DNA of 64,000 nt from Branchiostoma floridae (GCF_000003815.2 NC_049995.1:18746363-18810362), one strand, 5' to 3'; shown: positions 1-11,948, counted from the stretch's first letter. The notes: a model not told the origin generated them from the letters alone. Made by a program: numbers and translations.

Positions 1-1317
1 TTCTGATAAAGATGGTCCTGATATGAGTAAATTCCCCACATTTTATAAACAGGTAATATCATCCTTCCACTCTGCTGGTGGAGGAGGTAAGAACAAACCC
101 TCTAGTGTAAGTGAAATAATGGGTGAAACTATATGGTGCAACAAATATATAAGGTCACAAGGTAAAACAATTTTCTTCCCAACCTGGATAAAAAATGACA
201 TAATATTCGTAAAAGACATTTTCCCCTTAGACAGGTTCATGTCTCTAGATCACTACCCTCAGCTTAACCTTAACACAAGACCTAATGGTATTATTGAATA
301 TATAACTCTGTTTCAAGCTATACCTCTTACATGAAAGAATGCAATAAGAAACCATAGAGGCCCAATTCCTTATCGAAGATTAGAGCTTAACACCCTTACC
401 CCATGTATATTTGATGGTAAAACAACAAAACAAATCAAAAGCAAGAACACCTGCAAATTGTTTTATAATGCATTAGTGCAGGCACAGGCCAAGGAACCAA
501 TATGCTGTAAAAGATGGCAATCCACATTTCCTACTGAAACCCTGGCTTGGGAAAATATCTGGAGATGGTTAAGCACACAGACCTGTATAGACACTAAGTT
601 AGCAGAGTTAAACTACAAACTATTACACCGAATATTACCATGTGCACACAATCTGCACAAATGGGGTATCAAAGATGAAACGGGACACATATATGATGCA
701 ACATGTACACTATGTAGCAGTGGAAGCATAGAAGATTATGAGCATATGTTCTTTAATTGTGAAAGACTGTGTAATTTCTGGGAATTAGTTAACACATTTG
801 TACCCTTGCCCAACATAAAAATTACTTTGCAGGAGATTTTATTTGGAAAAATTGATCATTTAATAACTGCTAAAGACCAGAAAAATAGAACCTTTACTGT
901 TACTGTTGCTAAATGGACAATCTTTAAAACTTGGATCTGGCATAGGAAAGACCCACACCTGTGCATTACTAGCCTCTTTAATGTCTTTGAAAAGGACTTC
1001 GAAGAACGGATATTCCATGATAGACTGACAGTCAATGTAGATTGATTGTACAAATTTTCTATTGATAGTTTGGCATGAACTGCACCTACTGTTAGACTTC
1101 TCCATTTTTGATCATAGTGTAATATCAGACTGTACATATTCCTTAAGGTTCCCCAGATGTACTACATGTATTTGTCTCTTCTAACTGTTCCACTACCCAT
1201 GTACTGCATGTACTGCATGTAATTCGTCCAGACACACCAGTATATGTTATCCCTCCATGTGCAATGGTACTCGACTGTACAAAATCTAGTCTTAGTTGTT
1301 GACAAAAAAAAAAAAAC
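1..1317 (+). mobile_element. L1/Tx1-like LINE, 3' end of ORF2, decayed
   Basis: Two open stretches (about 23-331 and 458-1045) read as the C-terminal part of a non-LTR retrotransposon polyprotein. The second ends with a cysteine/histidine cluster of the form CTLC-x13-HMFFNC followed by a CxxFW motif. That is the zinc-binding region found after the reverse transcriptase in L1/Tx1-type LINEs. The two pieces are separated by a stop and a frame change, so the copy is dead. The element runs off the left edge of the window and ends in an A-run near 1304-1316. Just beyond it the array's own 3'-flank repeat begins abruptly at about 1366, so this LINE, or a later breakpoint, interrupts the tandem unit. 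The clade assignment is by motif style only. Confidence 0.75.
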
Positions 1318-1344
1318 TATTGATCTAAAAAAAACTTCGATAAG

Positions 1345-1700
1345 TATCTAATTTTGTTTCAACATAAACATGAATTTCTGGGGAATTTAATTGAAATGGA
1401 AACTTTACGATGTCGTATGCAGTTTTACACCAATAAAATCTCTGCTTTCTTTGCATGAAGTGGTCGCAGTTCTTTGTGGTCTTACTTATGAAACTGAGTA
1501 CCAACCATGATTTCGGTCCCTGTGTAACACACGACAAAAAGACGCAGCCAAATAAAAAGCATTGATAGACACAGAATATCTCACAAGGACTTCTAGCGGT
1601 ACATGATGAAACTGAATGCTATTAAACTGAATGAACTGAATGTTCCATAGAAATAAACAACGAGATTCTGCAATACCATCGCGGAGTGGGCTTCAAAAAA
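1345..1700 (+). repeat. Array 3'-flank repeat unit, copy 1 (truncated start)
   Basis: This block recurs downstream of other genes at 10480-10830, 17826-18185, 31708-32060, 38380-38665 and 52330-52680. A diverged copy follows gene C (24125-24235 and 25450-25830), and an inverted trace lies near 41250-41400. It contains AATAAA at 1432-1437 followed by a GT-rich stretch, as a polyadenylation site would. The gene it once served is not in the window. No coding potential is seen. Confidence 0.7.
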
Positions 1701-1703
1701 GGA

Positions 1704-2350
1704 CAAGGTACACATCAACTGCCTTATCTAATTCGTGTGGGAACAAAGCGGCCTTGTCGTAACATTGTAGAACATCCTTGTGATGACAAAGTTTAACGAA
1801 CAAATTGTCTGAATGTTGGTTCTGTTATAAATATAGTGCCGCCATTTAATCTCCAAGCAGATGTTGGAAAGAAATATTTTGGCCCCTAGTATATGACGAG
1901 ATGCAACTTGTACTACAGGGATTAGCTTTTCAATAGAATACAATTCACCTGTTTTACAAATCACATATGTACGGCGACGCCCATTCAGTATCAATGGAAA
2001 CGCTAGCTTATTGTGTCCCGAACTATTTTCGTCACTAGCGGGTCAAACGCCGCTATGTAATCAGACTCCAGCGGTCGGGACCAAAGTCTAACGGATACAG
2101 AGTTCGCTACAAACCTGCCACGTTCCCTCGTATTTCAGTCAACAGACCGGAGACGCTTATTCCTGTAGTACCAATAGTATCCGCAAGGTGCGGAGCTGCA
2201 CCTGCCATCCCGACATTACCGAGCGGCCATGATCAAAGTCTAACGGGTACCGAGTTGGTTTCCAACTGCCACATTTACTGTAACTTATTTCAGTGCCCAG
2301 ACAGGTGATATCTGAGGGCGGGAGTTTGTCTTGAAGAATCAGACCAACGC
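1704..2350 (+). repeat. Array upstream repeat unit, relic copy
   Basis: This ~650-bp block recurs before each gene: 4890-5370 (A), 10858-11003 plus 11950-12420 (B), 18212-18860 (C), 25700-26210 (D), 32090-32770 (E), 39770-40410 (orphan), 47430-47890 (G) and 52710-53340 (relic). It holds an internal direct repeat: an 'accaaagtccaacggatac' block and its sister 'gatcaaagtctaacgggta', each followed by a 'ctgccacgtt' motif. It also holds arms of an inverted repeat. Short ORFs inside it are not conserved between copies and are not genes. Confidence 0.7.
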
Positions 2351-2359
2351 TGGTTACAC

Positions 2360-2482
2360 CTTAAGGAGTTTGTCTTACCGTCACGTCACACAGGTGAGTT
2401 TTTGAACCTGCTTCACTACAGGTGAGAAACGTTTGACGTGGCAAATCGGCCAGGCGGCCATTTTAGGTCAACGACTTGGGGC
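2360..2482 (+). promoter_or_regulatory. Conserved donor-like/YY1-like block, relic locus
   Basis: A CAG|GTGAGT site has its GT at 2394-2395, and a second CAG|GTGAGA lies about 35 bp further on. These are followed by the GGCGGCCATTTTAGGTCAACGA motif, which contains a GCCATTTT core resembling YY1 sites. The next splice acceptor downstream is the CAG before the relic ATG at 3316. A noncoding first exon ending here is therefore plausible but unproven. Confidence 0.5.
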
Positions 2483-2730
2483 TATTTTTTTTCCACCTTG
2501 AGACTTACATTGCTCTTTATGTGGTGAATCCTGTATAAATGGAAATAAGAAAAAGTTTAAGGAATTCGTCCATGTATGTAACATGACAAAAAGTGACCAA
2601 ATAAATGCCTTCTAAGTTACTTTGAATGGGTCGGCGGGTAGGATATTTTTCATTACAATTCTATGGTATTAACAGTTGCACTTTACATATTACTGTGAAT
2701 AGGATAATGATCATGTAAGCGTCTCATTGT

Positions 2731-2850
2731 GGCAAGGACCTATCAGTGTCCTGATCTCAGCCCCGCCCCTCGGCACGTCCGCGTGACGTGTTAATGATTG
2801 TTGGACAGAACAAACTCTCAGGAGTGGTCTGAGCTGACGTCACAGGGAGA
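2731..2850 (+). promoter_or_regulatory. GC-box/CRE module, copy 1
   Basis: Module order: 'ggacctatcagtgtcctgat', a GC box (CCCCGCCCCTC), CACGTCCGCGTGACGTG, 'ggacagaacaaactct', then TGACGTCAC (CRE-like). It belongs to the relic locus upstream of 3316. Confidence 0.55.
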
Positions 2851-3295
2851 TCAAAGTACTCGGAGATTCACAAACAACTACAGCACAAGTTCCAACTGGG
2901 CTGGCTGTGGATTGAATGCTGCTCAGTAACCACAAGTTAACGTTGTTACTTTAACGTGATAATAGTGAAAAGACCCCTTGTCAGATAAAGTACACCGTAA
3001 TCAGGTAAAAGGTCTGAATTGCGCATGCACAGGGTCAAAGGTGAAGGCCCTGGCTTATAGCCATACGTCCTTGTGTCGAGAAGACACATGTCTTAACGTT
3101 TTTTCTTACTGTCTCATTCGCCTTGAACTTTGACATTTCACCCACAAGGCATCGCACTGTGAATGTAAAATTTAAAATGCAAAGAGTTCCTGCGAAAATC
3201 TTTATAAAAGTGCAAGGCTTCGATCATGTATTGATGTACATCTCATCTAGTGACTTGGACGTGCAATATGTACCGATTGTTTGTGGACAATGACG

Positions 3296-3344
3296 TTTTA
3301 TCGTCTGTTTTCAGGATGGCAGGTACGGTCCGAGAAAGAGTCAC
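3296..3344 (+). pseudogene. Relic of a DED exon 1 (first ~10 codons only)
   Basis: The stretch shows the same pyrimidine tract, CAG acceptor and ATGGCAGG start as the intact genes (ATG at 3316). It encodes a MAGTVRERVT-like start and then departs from the family at about 3345. The preceding 600 bp also resembles the upstream intron of gene E. The remainder of the gene is absent: 3345-3530 shows no DED, domain X or NHL sequence. It is a deletion relic of a further array member. Confidence 0.75.
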
Positions 3345-3529
3345 GTTCTGAATTGATTGATATGATCGTTACTGAAACTGAAGGAGACGACAGTGGTCTC
3401 TGAAAAATTGACCTGTTGTGTACATGTTTAGCTTTGGGACATGAATACGCTACAAACCCGCCGCGTTTGTTAGTATTTCATGCTATAACAAGACCGGAGA
3501 CGCTGATCCCTGTAGTACCAGAATGTGCT

Positions 3530-3930
3530 ATGTGTGGACGTTGCAGGAATGACTTATAGCTCCCCTGCGTGATTCCAGCACGGCCATAGCGTACGGAGGC
3601 CAAGTTGGTTTTACTCCCGTCGGCCTTTGCGCGAGTAATCTACCTGACAAGAACACGGAAGTACTGCAGCAACTGAAGCGCGTCTCGCGGACTATAGTTA
3701 GTTGTACTTCGAGGCTTTCCAAAGAGATCAACTTGCTTAGAGTACGGTTATGGGGAGTCCCCTGTCAACGGACCGAGAATACAGTTAAGTGCACAAACAG
3801 ATTTCAGCAGAAACGTGCGGCTTGCACGTTGCACCTTAAGGCGTCCTTCGTACCATTCTCCACACAGGTGAGATTTCACACCTGCTTTACAGTCAGTCTT
3901 TACTTCACGCTTCGTGACTTGGCATGTCAG
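3530..3930 (+). repeat. Second-type upstream unit, with donor-like site
   Basis: This segment is paralogous to 56565-56930 upstream of gene H, sharing the 'gttgcaggaatgact' start and a 'tttactcccgtcggcctttgcgcg' stretch split by small indels. It has a CACACAG|GTGAGA donor-like site (GT at 3868-3869). Together with 3930-4870 it is the empty-site reference that dates two LINE insertions upstream of H. Confidence 0.65.
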
Positions 3931-4260
3931 CAAGGAGGTCGTTTTAACTCAAAGGCTATAAATTCTCTACGTTATCTTGAGACTTAAATCGTTCGGCATG
4001 TGCTTTAAAAGGACGATTGGTCTCTTGTATCAAAGGAAATCATAGGAAATTTTAAGAAGTTCTCAATTTGTTGGAAGGTGAACAGGTATCTGCTATTCTT
4101 AAACATGAATATATTCTTAGCCACGCTCTCCGTTAAGGGGTAGACCGGTCGGTAGGTATGCACAGTCAGCTTTTTAATATTCTTCTTAATGTGAGCAAGA
4201 AGTTAAACATGTAAATATGTTATTGGTGGCACTGATGGCCTACGGGCGCCATAAACAATC

Positions 4261-4278
4261 ACCCCCCCCCCCCCCCCT
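4261..4278. repeat. Poly-C tract
   Basis: An uninterrupted C-run lies inside a degenerate GC-box module (4221-4340). It sits where the other modules carry the CCCCGCCCC box, so it may be an expansion of that box. Confidence 0.8.
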
Positions 4279-4471
4279 CGCCACGTCTGTGTGACTTGTC
4301 ACTGGTGCTGAACAGCACAAACATTACGAAGTCGGTGAGCTAATGATGGCGACATATTTGTCTTTGGAGCTGCACTGAGCATGTCAACTGCAGGTTTACG
4401 CCTGCAATTTCAATAGTATAATTCATTATGAAAAATTAAGATAATGAACCTGTAAGTATTATGTTATTTGT

Positions 4472-4580
4472 GGCAAGGACCTATCAGTGTCCTGATCCCC
4501 ACCCCTCGGCACGTCCGCGTGACGTGTTTATGGTTGATTGACAGAACAAACACTCAACAGTCGGTGAGCTGAGGTCAAAG
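4472..4580 (+). promoter_or_regulatory. GC-box/CRE module, copy 2
   Basis: The core CACGTCCGCGTGACGTG is retained. The 3' CRE is lost (GAGGTCAAAG in its place). The paralogous module upstream of H is at 58811-58920. Confidence 0.5.
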
Positions 4581-4889
4581 TGCTCGGAGACTCACAAAGA
4601 GCTTCAGTACATATTTAAACTGGGGTAATTATGGCCTGAAAGTGCTTAGTTCACAACAGTTGCACATTGTTAACATTGACATTACTCAACATGATCATAA
4701 GTTACAGCGAAATGTCCCTTTGTCATGTATTCACTCACGGAGGGAACAGAATGAGCTTGTTTATGGTTTAAACTGTGCGAGGCCCCTAGCTAAAAATTGT
4801 TATGCCATTTCCGGACGTGTTTGTATTGTGCTAATGGGCCTTCGAAGCGTTACCCCCTAGAGTTCCACGAACACATACCTTCGCACATC

Positions 4890-5486
4890 TTATAGTGCCG
4901 CCATTTAATCTTCAAGCAGATGTTGGAAAGAAATATTTGGGCCGCTAGCATATGTCAGGATACAACGTCAAACCAGCTGGTACTGCTGATATTGCAGTGA
5001 TTTTACAAATCAATAAGGCGACGCCCTATTAGTATTAAAGGAAACACTAGCTTATTGTATCCCGAACTGTTTTCGTCCCTAGCGGGTCAAACCTCGCTAT
5101 GCAATCAGATACCAGCGGTCTGGATCAAAGTCCAACGGATACAGAGTTCGCTACAAACCTGCCACGTTCACGAGACGCTTATTCCTGTAGTACCAGCAGT
5201 ATCCGCTAAGTTGCGCAGCTGCAACAGCCACCCTGGCATTACCCCGTGGCCATGATCAAAGTCTAACGGGTACCGAGTTTGTTTCCAACTGCAATCTAAA
5301 TCAGTGCCCGGATAGGAGACATCTGAGGGCCGGTAGTTTGTCTTGAAGAATCAGACCAACGCTGATTACACCTTAAGGAGTTTGTCTTACTGTCACGTCA
5401 CACAGGTAAGTTTTTGAACCTGCTTCACTACAGGTGAGAAACGTTTGACGTGGCAAATCAGCCAGGCGGCCATTTTAGGTCAACGA
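4890..5486 (+). repeat. Upstream unit and donor-like block of gene A
   Basis: An upstream repeat block is followed by CACAG|GTAAGT (GT at 5406-5407), a second CAG|GTGAGA and the GGCGGCCATTTTAGGTCAACGA motif. The distance to the acceptor before the gene A start is about 1.4 kb. Confidence 0.6.
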
Positions 5487-5774
5487 CCTGAGAATACTTT
5501 TCTTTAACCTTCAGACTCCCATTGCTCTTTTTGTGGTGAAACCTTCAGCTTAGGTAAAAGGAAGTAAGATAAAGTTTAAGGAATTTGTTCATGTATAATA
5601 GCCTGATGCTGAACATGACAGAAAGTGACCACATAATGTCCTGTAAGTTACTTTGAATGGTAAGGCGGGTAGGATAGGTTTAGATTAAATTTTATGATAT
5701 TCACAGTCGCACTTCAGATATGTTTGTTACTGTGAATAGGATAATGATCATGTACAATAGAAAGGGTCTCATTG

Positions 5775-5890
5775 TGGCAAGGACCTATCAGTGTTCTGAT
5801 CTCTGCCCCGCCCCTCGGCCCGTCCGCGTGACGTGTTAATGATTGATGGACAGAACAAACTCTCCGGAGTGGTCTGTGCTGACGTCACGG
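5775..5890 (+). promoter_or_regulatory. GC-box/CRE module, copy 3 (gene A distal)
   Basis: All elements are present, including CCCCGCCCCTC and a terminal TGACGTCAC. It lies 0.9-1.0 kb before the gene A start codon. Confidence 0.55.
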
Positions 5891-6225
5891 TGAGGGCCAA
5901 GCACTGGGAGATGTAAACAATTACACCACGAGTACAAATCAGGCATAGCGTGGATTCAACGGTGCTTACTCCATGGATGTTAACGTTGGTACTTAAAAAG
6001 GAGTCTTGTTAAAGGTTAATGTTTAAAGAAACTTAAACCCAGCGTCGGTGATAGTATAATAGCCACATATATTGGTTTTTTGATTTACTGGTTTACTGAG
6101 ATACATTTAGCTCATATATATGTCTTCTATGTCTGCAGAATTAGATGACTGGATGTGTCGAACAGTAGTTTTACACCTTCAGTTTCAATAATCTATGTTC
6201 TATGAGCATGTAAGTATGTTATTTG

Positions 6226-6330
6226 TGGCACAAGGACCTATCAGTGTCCTGATCTCCGCCCCGCCCCTCGGCACGTCCGTGTGACGTGTTAATGATTGTT
6301 GGACAGAACAAACTCTCAGGAGTCGATGAC
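6226..6330 (+). promoter_or_regulatory. GC-box/CRE module, copy 4 (gene A proximal)
   Basis: The GC box and CACGTCCGTGTGACGTG are present and the 3' CRE is absent. The module is preceded by a donor-like ATGTAAGTATG. It lies about 0.5 kb before the gene A ATG. Confidence 0.55.
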
Positions 6331-6792
6331 TGACCTTCGGGTAGAACTCTGATCGATGTTTGGGTGGTGGAAATGGGGACAAAGTCTGTGGTTCAGTCAA
6401 TTGCAAGTCAGTCAGTACACGACTCAGGCTAGTTTGTGGTCTTTGTGATCCTGTAGCAAGAAGGTGATATGATTTGTAGATGTTGTTACGGAGAAGGATT
6501 ATTTGTAAAATCATCTACAATAAATGTGTTAGAGTTAAAGTTAAAGTGTTAGAGTGACCTTTTGGCACTGGTACGGAAGCGCCGACTAGTGATTTATAAT
6601 GGCGGTACACCCTTGGCATTATCGATTGACCGGAAACAAGATGGTGAACGAGGAGGGGACATGTTCACAAGATGTCGGAGGACATCGATGCCGACGGATG
6701 TGAAATTTTTGCTATCGGAAACCTGTAATAAATAATAATATGCCCGATCACCCTACAGCTATTTATATTTTGATATTGTGTCATTTTTCAGG

Positions 6793-9696
6793 ATGGCAGG
6801 CCCGGCGCGGGAAATTGAAGGGTTCACAGATGAAGACCGACGACATTTTGAGTTTGTGCGGCCTCTCATTCACATATCCGATTCCCTCACCAAGAAGGAA
6901 ACAGATGATGTGAAGATATACTGTGCGCACGTGATTCCGAAAGGCATGATAAAAGGTCTAAAACGAGCAGTTGACATTTTTCTGAAGCTTAAAGAAATAG
7001 GCAAGATCAACCAGGAGAACTTGGACTTTGTTGAGGAGGTTTTGGAAATGATCGGACGACGTGATTTGGCTCGGGACGTTCTGCGGCCAGCCGAACAACC
7101 TGACCGAGCGGTTCCGGAAAATCCCGAACTCCAGCCGGAAATCCCCGAGCCCCAGCCGGAAAACCCCGAGCCCCTACCGGAACCAAGTCATGACGAAGCG
7201 AGGGCAGAAGGTAAGCAAAAATTAAGTATCATTGTTTACTCAAACTCAGTATAACATATCTCATGTAACCGCTAGGCACAAAATTCTTTAAATCGGGCTG
7301 TACAGAGTTTCCGATTCCGTGTATTTTTCTGTTTTATTCAAATTAGTATTTAAGACCGAAAAAGGGACTATAAAAACACCCTAATGATGATTCTTTTCAC
7401 AAGTCTTCTATCCCTAGTCTGCAATATATGAAACTAAACCTTGTGAAAATATCTTGATATTTCCAGAACCTGCCACGTCCAACATCTACACAGTGGTGCA
7501 CGGCCACAGCAGTATGACCCAGGAGACGGTAGATCGTCATAGACAAAACATAGCATCCGCCTGCAACACCAGGAGGTCACAGGTCAAGTTCAGAGGTTAC
7601 AAGAAGCACAAGAGCATCCTGGTGCACTTCTCCATACCGCGGGAGAACACGGCGGTGCTGAGGCACATGGCGGATCACTCCGACCCGAGACTTGTCTACA
7701 TGGGCGTCGAGTCACTGCAGATCGATGCGGAAGTTCCCATCAAAGTTCAACAGGAGGCGCCGTTGTACGGTGAGTTGACTTGGTATTCTCTTCATTGAAA
7801 AGAAAAGAAAAGAAACAAAGAAAAAAGGAAAAGAGATACTGTTGTTGACGTCACATTTTGTAGGAACTTTACAACATGCCAAAGACAAGTCTAATAGATA
7901 TGTCAGATATACAACTTATGACAATCTATTACTATTAGAGATGTTTATTATACAGATTATACCCTATGTACTCAAAGTGTTATTTCTGTTGATTTGTGAA
8001 TTCTAAGTTCCATTCATTTTCCTTTCAGATATCAAGAGACAAATTCCTGTTGACGACATCGAGGTGGGATGCAGTACCCGGACCAAACACAAGAAGGCGC
8101 CCCAGAGCTGGACCCGCCTGTCTGCCCTGAACCTGTTCTCGGACGCCCTGCCGCTCCATCTGCAGGCAGCCGCGACTCTGGAGTACCAGGGCTTCTCCTA
8201 CAGCCTGGTCCGGGCTCTGGTGCAGAAGGACCGGCTCAGAGAACACCAGATGAGGCAGGCCATCCAGAACCTCAGGAACGCAGAGGTGGATTTCAACACG
8301 CTCCGTCAGAAGGCAGAGGTGGATTCCAACACGCTCCGTCAGAAGGCAGAGGTGGATTCCAACACGATCATGACTTTGCGCTCCAAGCTCAACATCGCAG
8401 AGAACAGGCTGAAGGAGGCTCTTGAGACGATCGCAGTTCTTGAAGAAAAGCTGCAGCAGGCTCAAGAACACTCAGAGAAAGCCGCCAAGCAGCTGGCATC
8501 CAACGTGACGGAGCACAGGGGAGAGAAGCCGCCTGGAGGCTGGCCACGGGAGTACAGGGGAGAGAAGCCGCCTGGTGGCTGGCCACAGGAGTACAGGGGA
8601 GAGAAGCCGCCTGGAGGTTGGTCGTCACAGGTCGAGAAGGCTGATTCAGCTACACAGACACACCTAACGGATCTTTTTGGTACTACAGGGAGACCTGGAG
8701 ATGTGGGCGGGGACAAGGTTGGAGCAGACCCGACTGTAAAGGAAGAAGACGGGAAAACTCCAAGACAAGACTCTGGCAGTGAGAGCGATGGAAGAGTGGA
8801 AGTCCTCGGTACAGAAGCACACGAGCAAGAGCGACACACAGCGGGGATAGAAGGAGCGGCACATGGCTCTACTGGGGAGGTGAATAAGGGTGTGATCACC
8901 TTGGCGGTAAAGGATCAGGACCTGGAAAGTTTTATTATCCGCGCGGCGTTGTGTGTCGCCTAGCAACGAGATATTTGTGGCTGATGGACACGACATGCGG
9001 ATCCAAGTCCACACCACAGAGGGGGTTTACCTGCGCCACTTCCCAACAGTTGTACCGGGTACAGGGGATAAGGTCATGAAGCCGCATGATGTTTGTATGG
9101 ACGGTAACGGCACGCTGTGGGTGCTGGGTCGGGGAGAGAAACCTAATCATATTGTACTTTACAGCACGGACGGGACCGCCATGGCGGGGTTTGACCTGAA
9201 GAAGAGCATTTATTTCCGCGGTATTGCAGTGGACATGCGCACTAACCACATCCTGGTGACTGATGCAGACCAAGATGAAGTTCAGGTGTTCCGTCCGGAC
9301 GGCTCCCTGGTGCGGGCAGTCCGGCATCCACGGGGTGAGATGACACGCCCACGGTACATCACTGTGGACGGGGAAGGGAACATTCTTGTGTCGGACTGGG
9401 ACAGTAACTTTGTCTACGTGTATGACGCGTCCGGGAAGTTCCTGTTCCAGTTCAAAGGTTATGGAAGTGGTGAAGGCCAACTGAAACGGCCTACAGGCAT
9501 CTGTACAGACAGTTTGGGTGAAATCATCGTGGCAGACTCTGGGAACCAGAGGGTTCAGATCTTCACACGTCACGGCGAGTTTGTCCGGACCGTCCGTACT
9601 GGATTTAAGCCGGAAGGCCTGGCTGTGGGACCGGAAGGGCAGCTGGTTGTGACTGATTGGTATAAAGACACTGTGACTGTATTTCCTAACTACTGA
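6793..9696 (+). pseudogene. Gene A: DED-domainX-coiled coil-NHL protein, frameshifted
   Basis: Exons are 6793-7210, 7467-7769 and 8029-9696, all joined in phase 1. The start is ATGGCAGG directly after a CAG acceptor. Exon 1 gives a DED (about residues 8-100) with the GRRDL motif near its end, then a Pro/Glu tail. Exon 2 is domain X. Exon 3 has the helical block, 11-aa EVDSNTLRQKA-type repeats, three 13-aa GEKPPGGW repeats, the linker and the NHL propeller. Compared with B, one T is missing near 8901 and one G near 8953. The first reading frame therefore stops at 8963 (551 aa), and the propeller continues in another frame from 8953 to the TGA at 9694-9696. An AATAAA follows at 9723-9728. It is either a recent pseudogene or contains two assembly base errors. 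Exon 1 and intron 1 are almost identical to those of B. Confidence 0.85.
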
Positions 9697-9722
9697 GTTC
9701 CTGACCACTGAGTTAGATCTTT

Positions 9723-9728
9723 AATAAA
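9723..9728 (+). terminator. Polyadenylation signal of gene A
   Basis: AATAAA lies 27 nt after the TGA. Of the intact or near-intact copies only A has such a close signal. Confidence 0.6.
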
Positions 9729-9889
9729 GATTGAATGTTAACAGGACTTACCCATTCTAACCGATTATCCGGTCTACTTCGTGATGACTGAGGAACGGAT
9801 GGACGGGGCGGAGGGCGGTACCGACTTCCTACGACCTTTGACCCATCGCTCAGGCAATATTTTTGGAAAATCACGTGTTCTCAGAAATT

Positions 9890-10110
9890 GAGTCCTACTT
9901 CTATCTGTTCCCATCTGTTTCATCAGTCATCCTGAAGAAGACTTAAGGATTCGGTGATTCCCGGAAGCTCATTTTGTTATCCATCTTCATATTGCTTCAA
10001 TCTAGTACATAGATCGATGCTTAAAGTACACTTTATGCGAAAGTCGAATCTTGTCTAAAAACGTGTCTAAAAACCATGGTAACTTTTGGGATATGTCTGA
10101 TTTGACAGAT
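9890..10110 (+). repeat. A-type 3' flank
   Basis: It is shared with the sequence after gene G (51768-51990) and, inverted, with the flank of F near 41930-42080. B, D and E carry a different 3' flank. This divides the array into two flank lineages. Confidence 0.65.
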
Positions 10111-10479
10111 CAAAGCTTTATTAATTGATTATTGCTTTGCAAATAGCTTTGCAAACTGAAAGGTCTTGCATGACCATGGGTTCCACGATTAAACATCGTA
10201 CATTGATATAAATCAAGTAGCAACACTGTGGTATTAAAGAAAGTCATATTGTATATATATTCTAGTTTTGAGAAGACGGAGTGAAGATGAGGAGAATGAC
10301 AGTTTTGCCACAGACTCGAGTGTACCCTTCAGTTTGACCGATGATAACGAGTACCCAATCAGCAGTTTACCGACAATGGTAAACGATGTGAGATTTTTTT
10401 TTACCTGTAACATCACCATTTATCATCGGGTAAACAATTAGATACAACATACATGTCTCTGCACAATGCCTAAAGATCG

Positions 10480-10830
10480 CACATTAACACGTCTTTGGCA
10501 TCAGCGGTTGAATTTCTTGGGATTTGAATTGAATTGGATACTTTACGATGCTGTATTCAGTTTTCAACGAATAAAAGCTATGCTTTCTTTGCATGAAATG
10601 ATCATAGTTCTTTGTGGTCTTACTTATGATAATGAGAACCAACCATGATTTCGGTCCCTGTGTAACACCCGACAAAAAGACGCGGCCAAAGAAAAGCATT
10701 GATAGACATAAAATATCTTACAAGGACTTCTAGTGGTAAATGATGAAACTGAATGCTATTAAACTGAATAAACTGAATGTTCTATAGAAATAAACAACGA
10801 GATTCTGTAATACCATCGCGGACTGGGCTT
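10480..10830 (+). repeat. 3'-flank repeat unit, copy 2
   Basis: Contains AATAAA at 10570-10575 followed by 'gttctttgtggtctt', about 0.9 kb after gene A. No protein-coding signal is conserved with the other copies. Confidence 0.65.
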
Positions 10831-11004
10831 CAGATAAGGACCAACGAGGTTCTTAAAAGAAGGTATATATCAACTGCCTTATCAAATTCGTGTAGGACCA
10901 AAGCTGACTTGTCGTAACATTGTAGAACATCCTTGTGACGACAAAGTTTAACGAACAAATTGTCTGAATGTTGTTTCTGTTATAATCTTAGTTCCGTCAT
11001 TTAA

Positions 11005-11948
11005 CTCGATTCAGACCGGGCTTTTTTGGTCATCCCTGGACCGGGGGGGGGGGGGTGGCTTTTGAGGCCCTCCACTTCTAAGTCCTATAACTCTATCACG
11101 ACGTGCCGTAGGGCCACCAATTTTTTTAGGACATAATATCGACATAATATCTGACAATTGACGTTTGACGTCACGTTGACGTAAGATGACGTATTATGAC
11201 GTCATCAATTTCATTATATTGGCCGGACCAATGAAAAAAGGGTATTCTCAGAAAAATTCAAGTTATGCTACGAAAATTTAACAACAAGTGCAGATAACAG
11301 AATAATAATGTTTATTACAACTTGCTTTGCCAATAGCAACATCAATGACGTCAAAATGACGTCATTAAATGACGTCATGCACATCAAAGATACGAGTTGG
11401 GCTCCGCCATATCATATCCACCACCTTGAATTTTTACAAATACTTTTTTGCAACAAATAATCACAAAAGGCAATGGAAATAGACTAATTTCATTCATTTA
11501 GATTGTTTTTGATGAAAAAATACCAGGTAGTTACAAATTTTATGGGATAATTAGCTTGTTATTCTTCATCTGGCCATACGGTCCGCCATCTTGGATTTGG
11601 GGCTGATGACGTCATCAAATTAGCATAATTTATGTATATATAATTATGAAAGATATGCTAAATAATATAAGATTTTATCTATGTAACAAAATAGCAGTAA
11701 TATAGCAAATAAATGTGAAAAATACATTGTTAGAACCAAAAATAGTGAAAACTAGGCAAAACTGCCTGTCAACAAACGGTTGCCTTGGCAACACGAAAAA
11801 AATAGAAAATTTGCCAAACTTCGTAACATTGTTGCCAACAATATTCTAGGAAAACTCACCAAATTTGGTGGCTCTAGCGTAAGCCGTTCTGGCTTTATAG
11901 TACATCGAAGTTGGTGCAGCCCTCAAAAGCCCCCCGGTCTGAATAGGG
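11005..11948. mobile_element. TTAA-flanked MITE, family 1 copy 1 (piggyBac-like)
   Basis: This ~944-bp noncoding element is flanked by TTAA on both sides (11001-11004 and 11949-11952). The right end reads GGTCTGAATAGGG, the inverse of the CCCTATTCAGACC at the left of copy 2. The left end here is mutated (CTCGATTCAGACC). Paralogous sites without the insert (for example near 1846 and 18355, 'catttaatctccaagcag') carry a single TTAA, which proves the insertion. Inside are a G-run (11042-11054) and at least five TGACGTCA palindromes. TTAA duplication and CCC..GGG ends are hallmarks of piggyBac-superfamily elements. No transposase is encoded. Confidence 0.85.

Noticed and set aside
2731-6330. The GC-box modules as small mobile elements
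   Set aside because: No terminal repeats or target duplications are visible, and they keep gene-matched orientation. The idea is not excluded, but a regulatory unit copied with the genes fits better.
10466-10648. Recurring ~60-aa ORF starting MPKDRTLTR or MSKDRTLTR downstream of several genes
   Set aside because: Present at 10466, 31695 and 52318, but it follows the 3'-flank repeat. Start codon, stops and internal codons are not kept in copies at 1345, 17826 and 38380, and changes do not favour silent sites.
11160-11410. CRISPR-like array from the repeated TGACGTCA words
   Set aside because: Spacing is irregular, repeats are 8 bp, and the context is an animal MITE.
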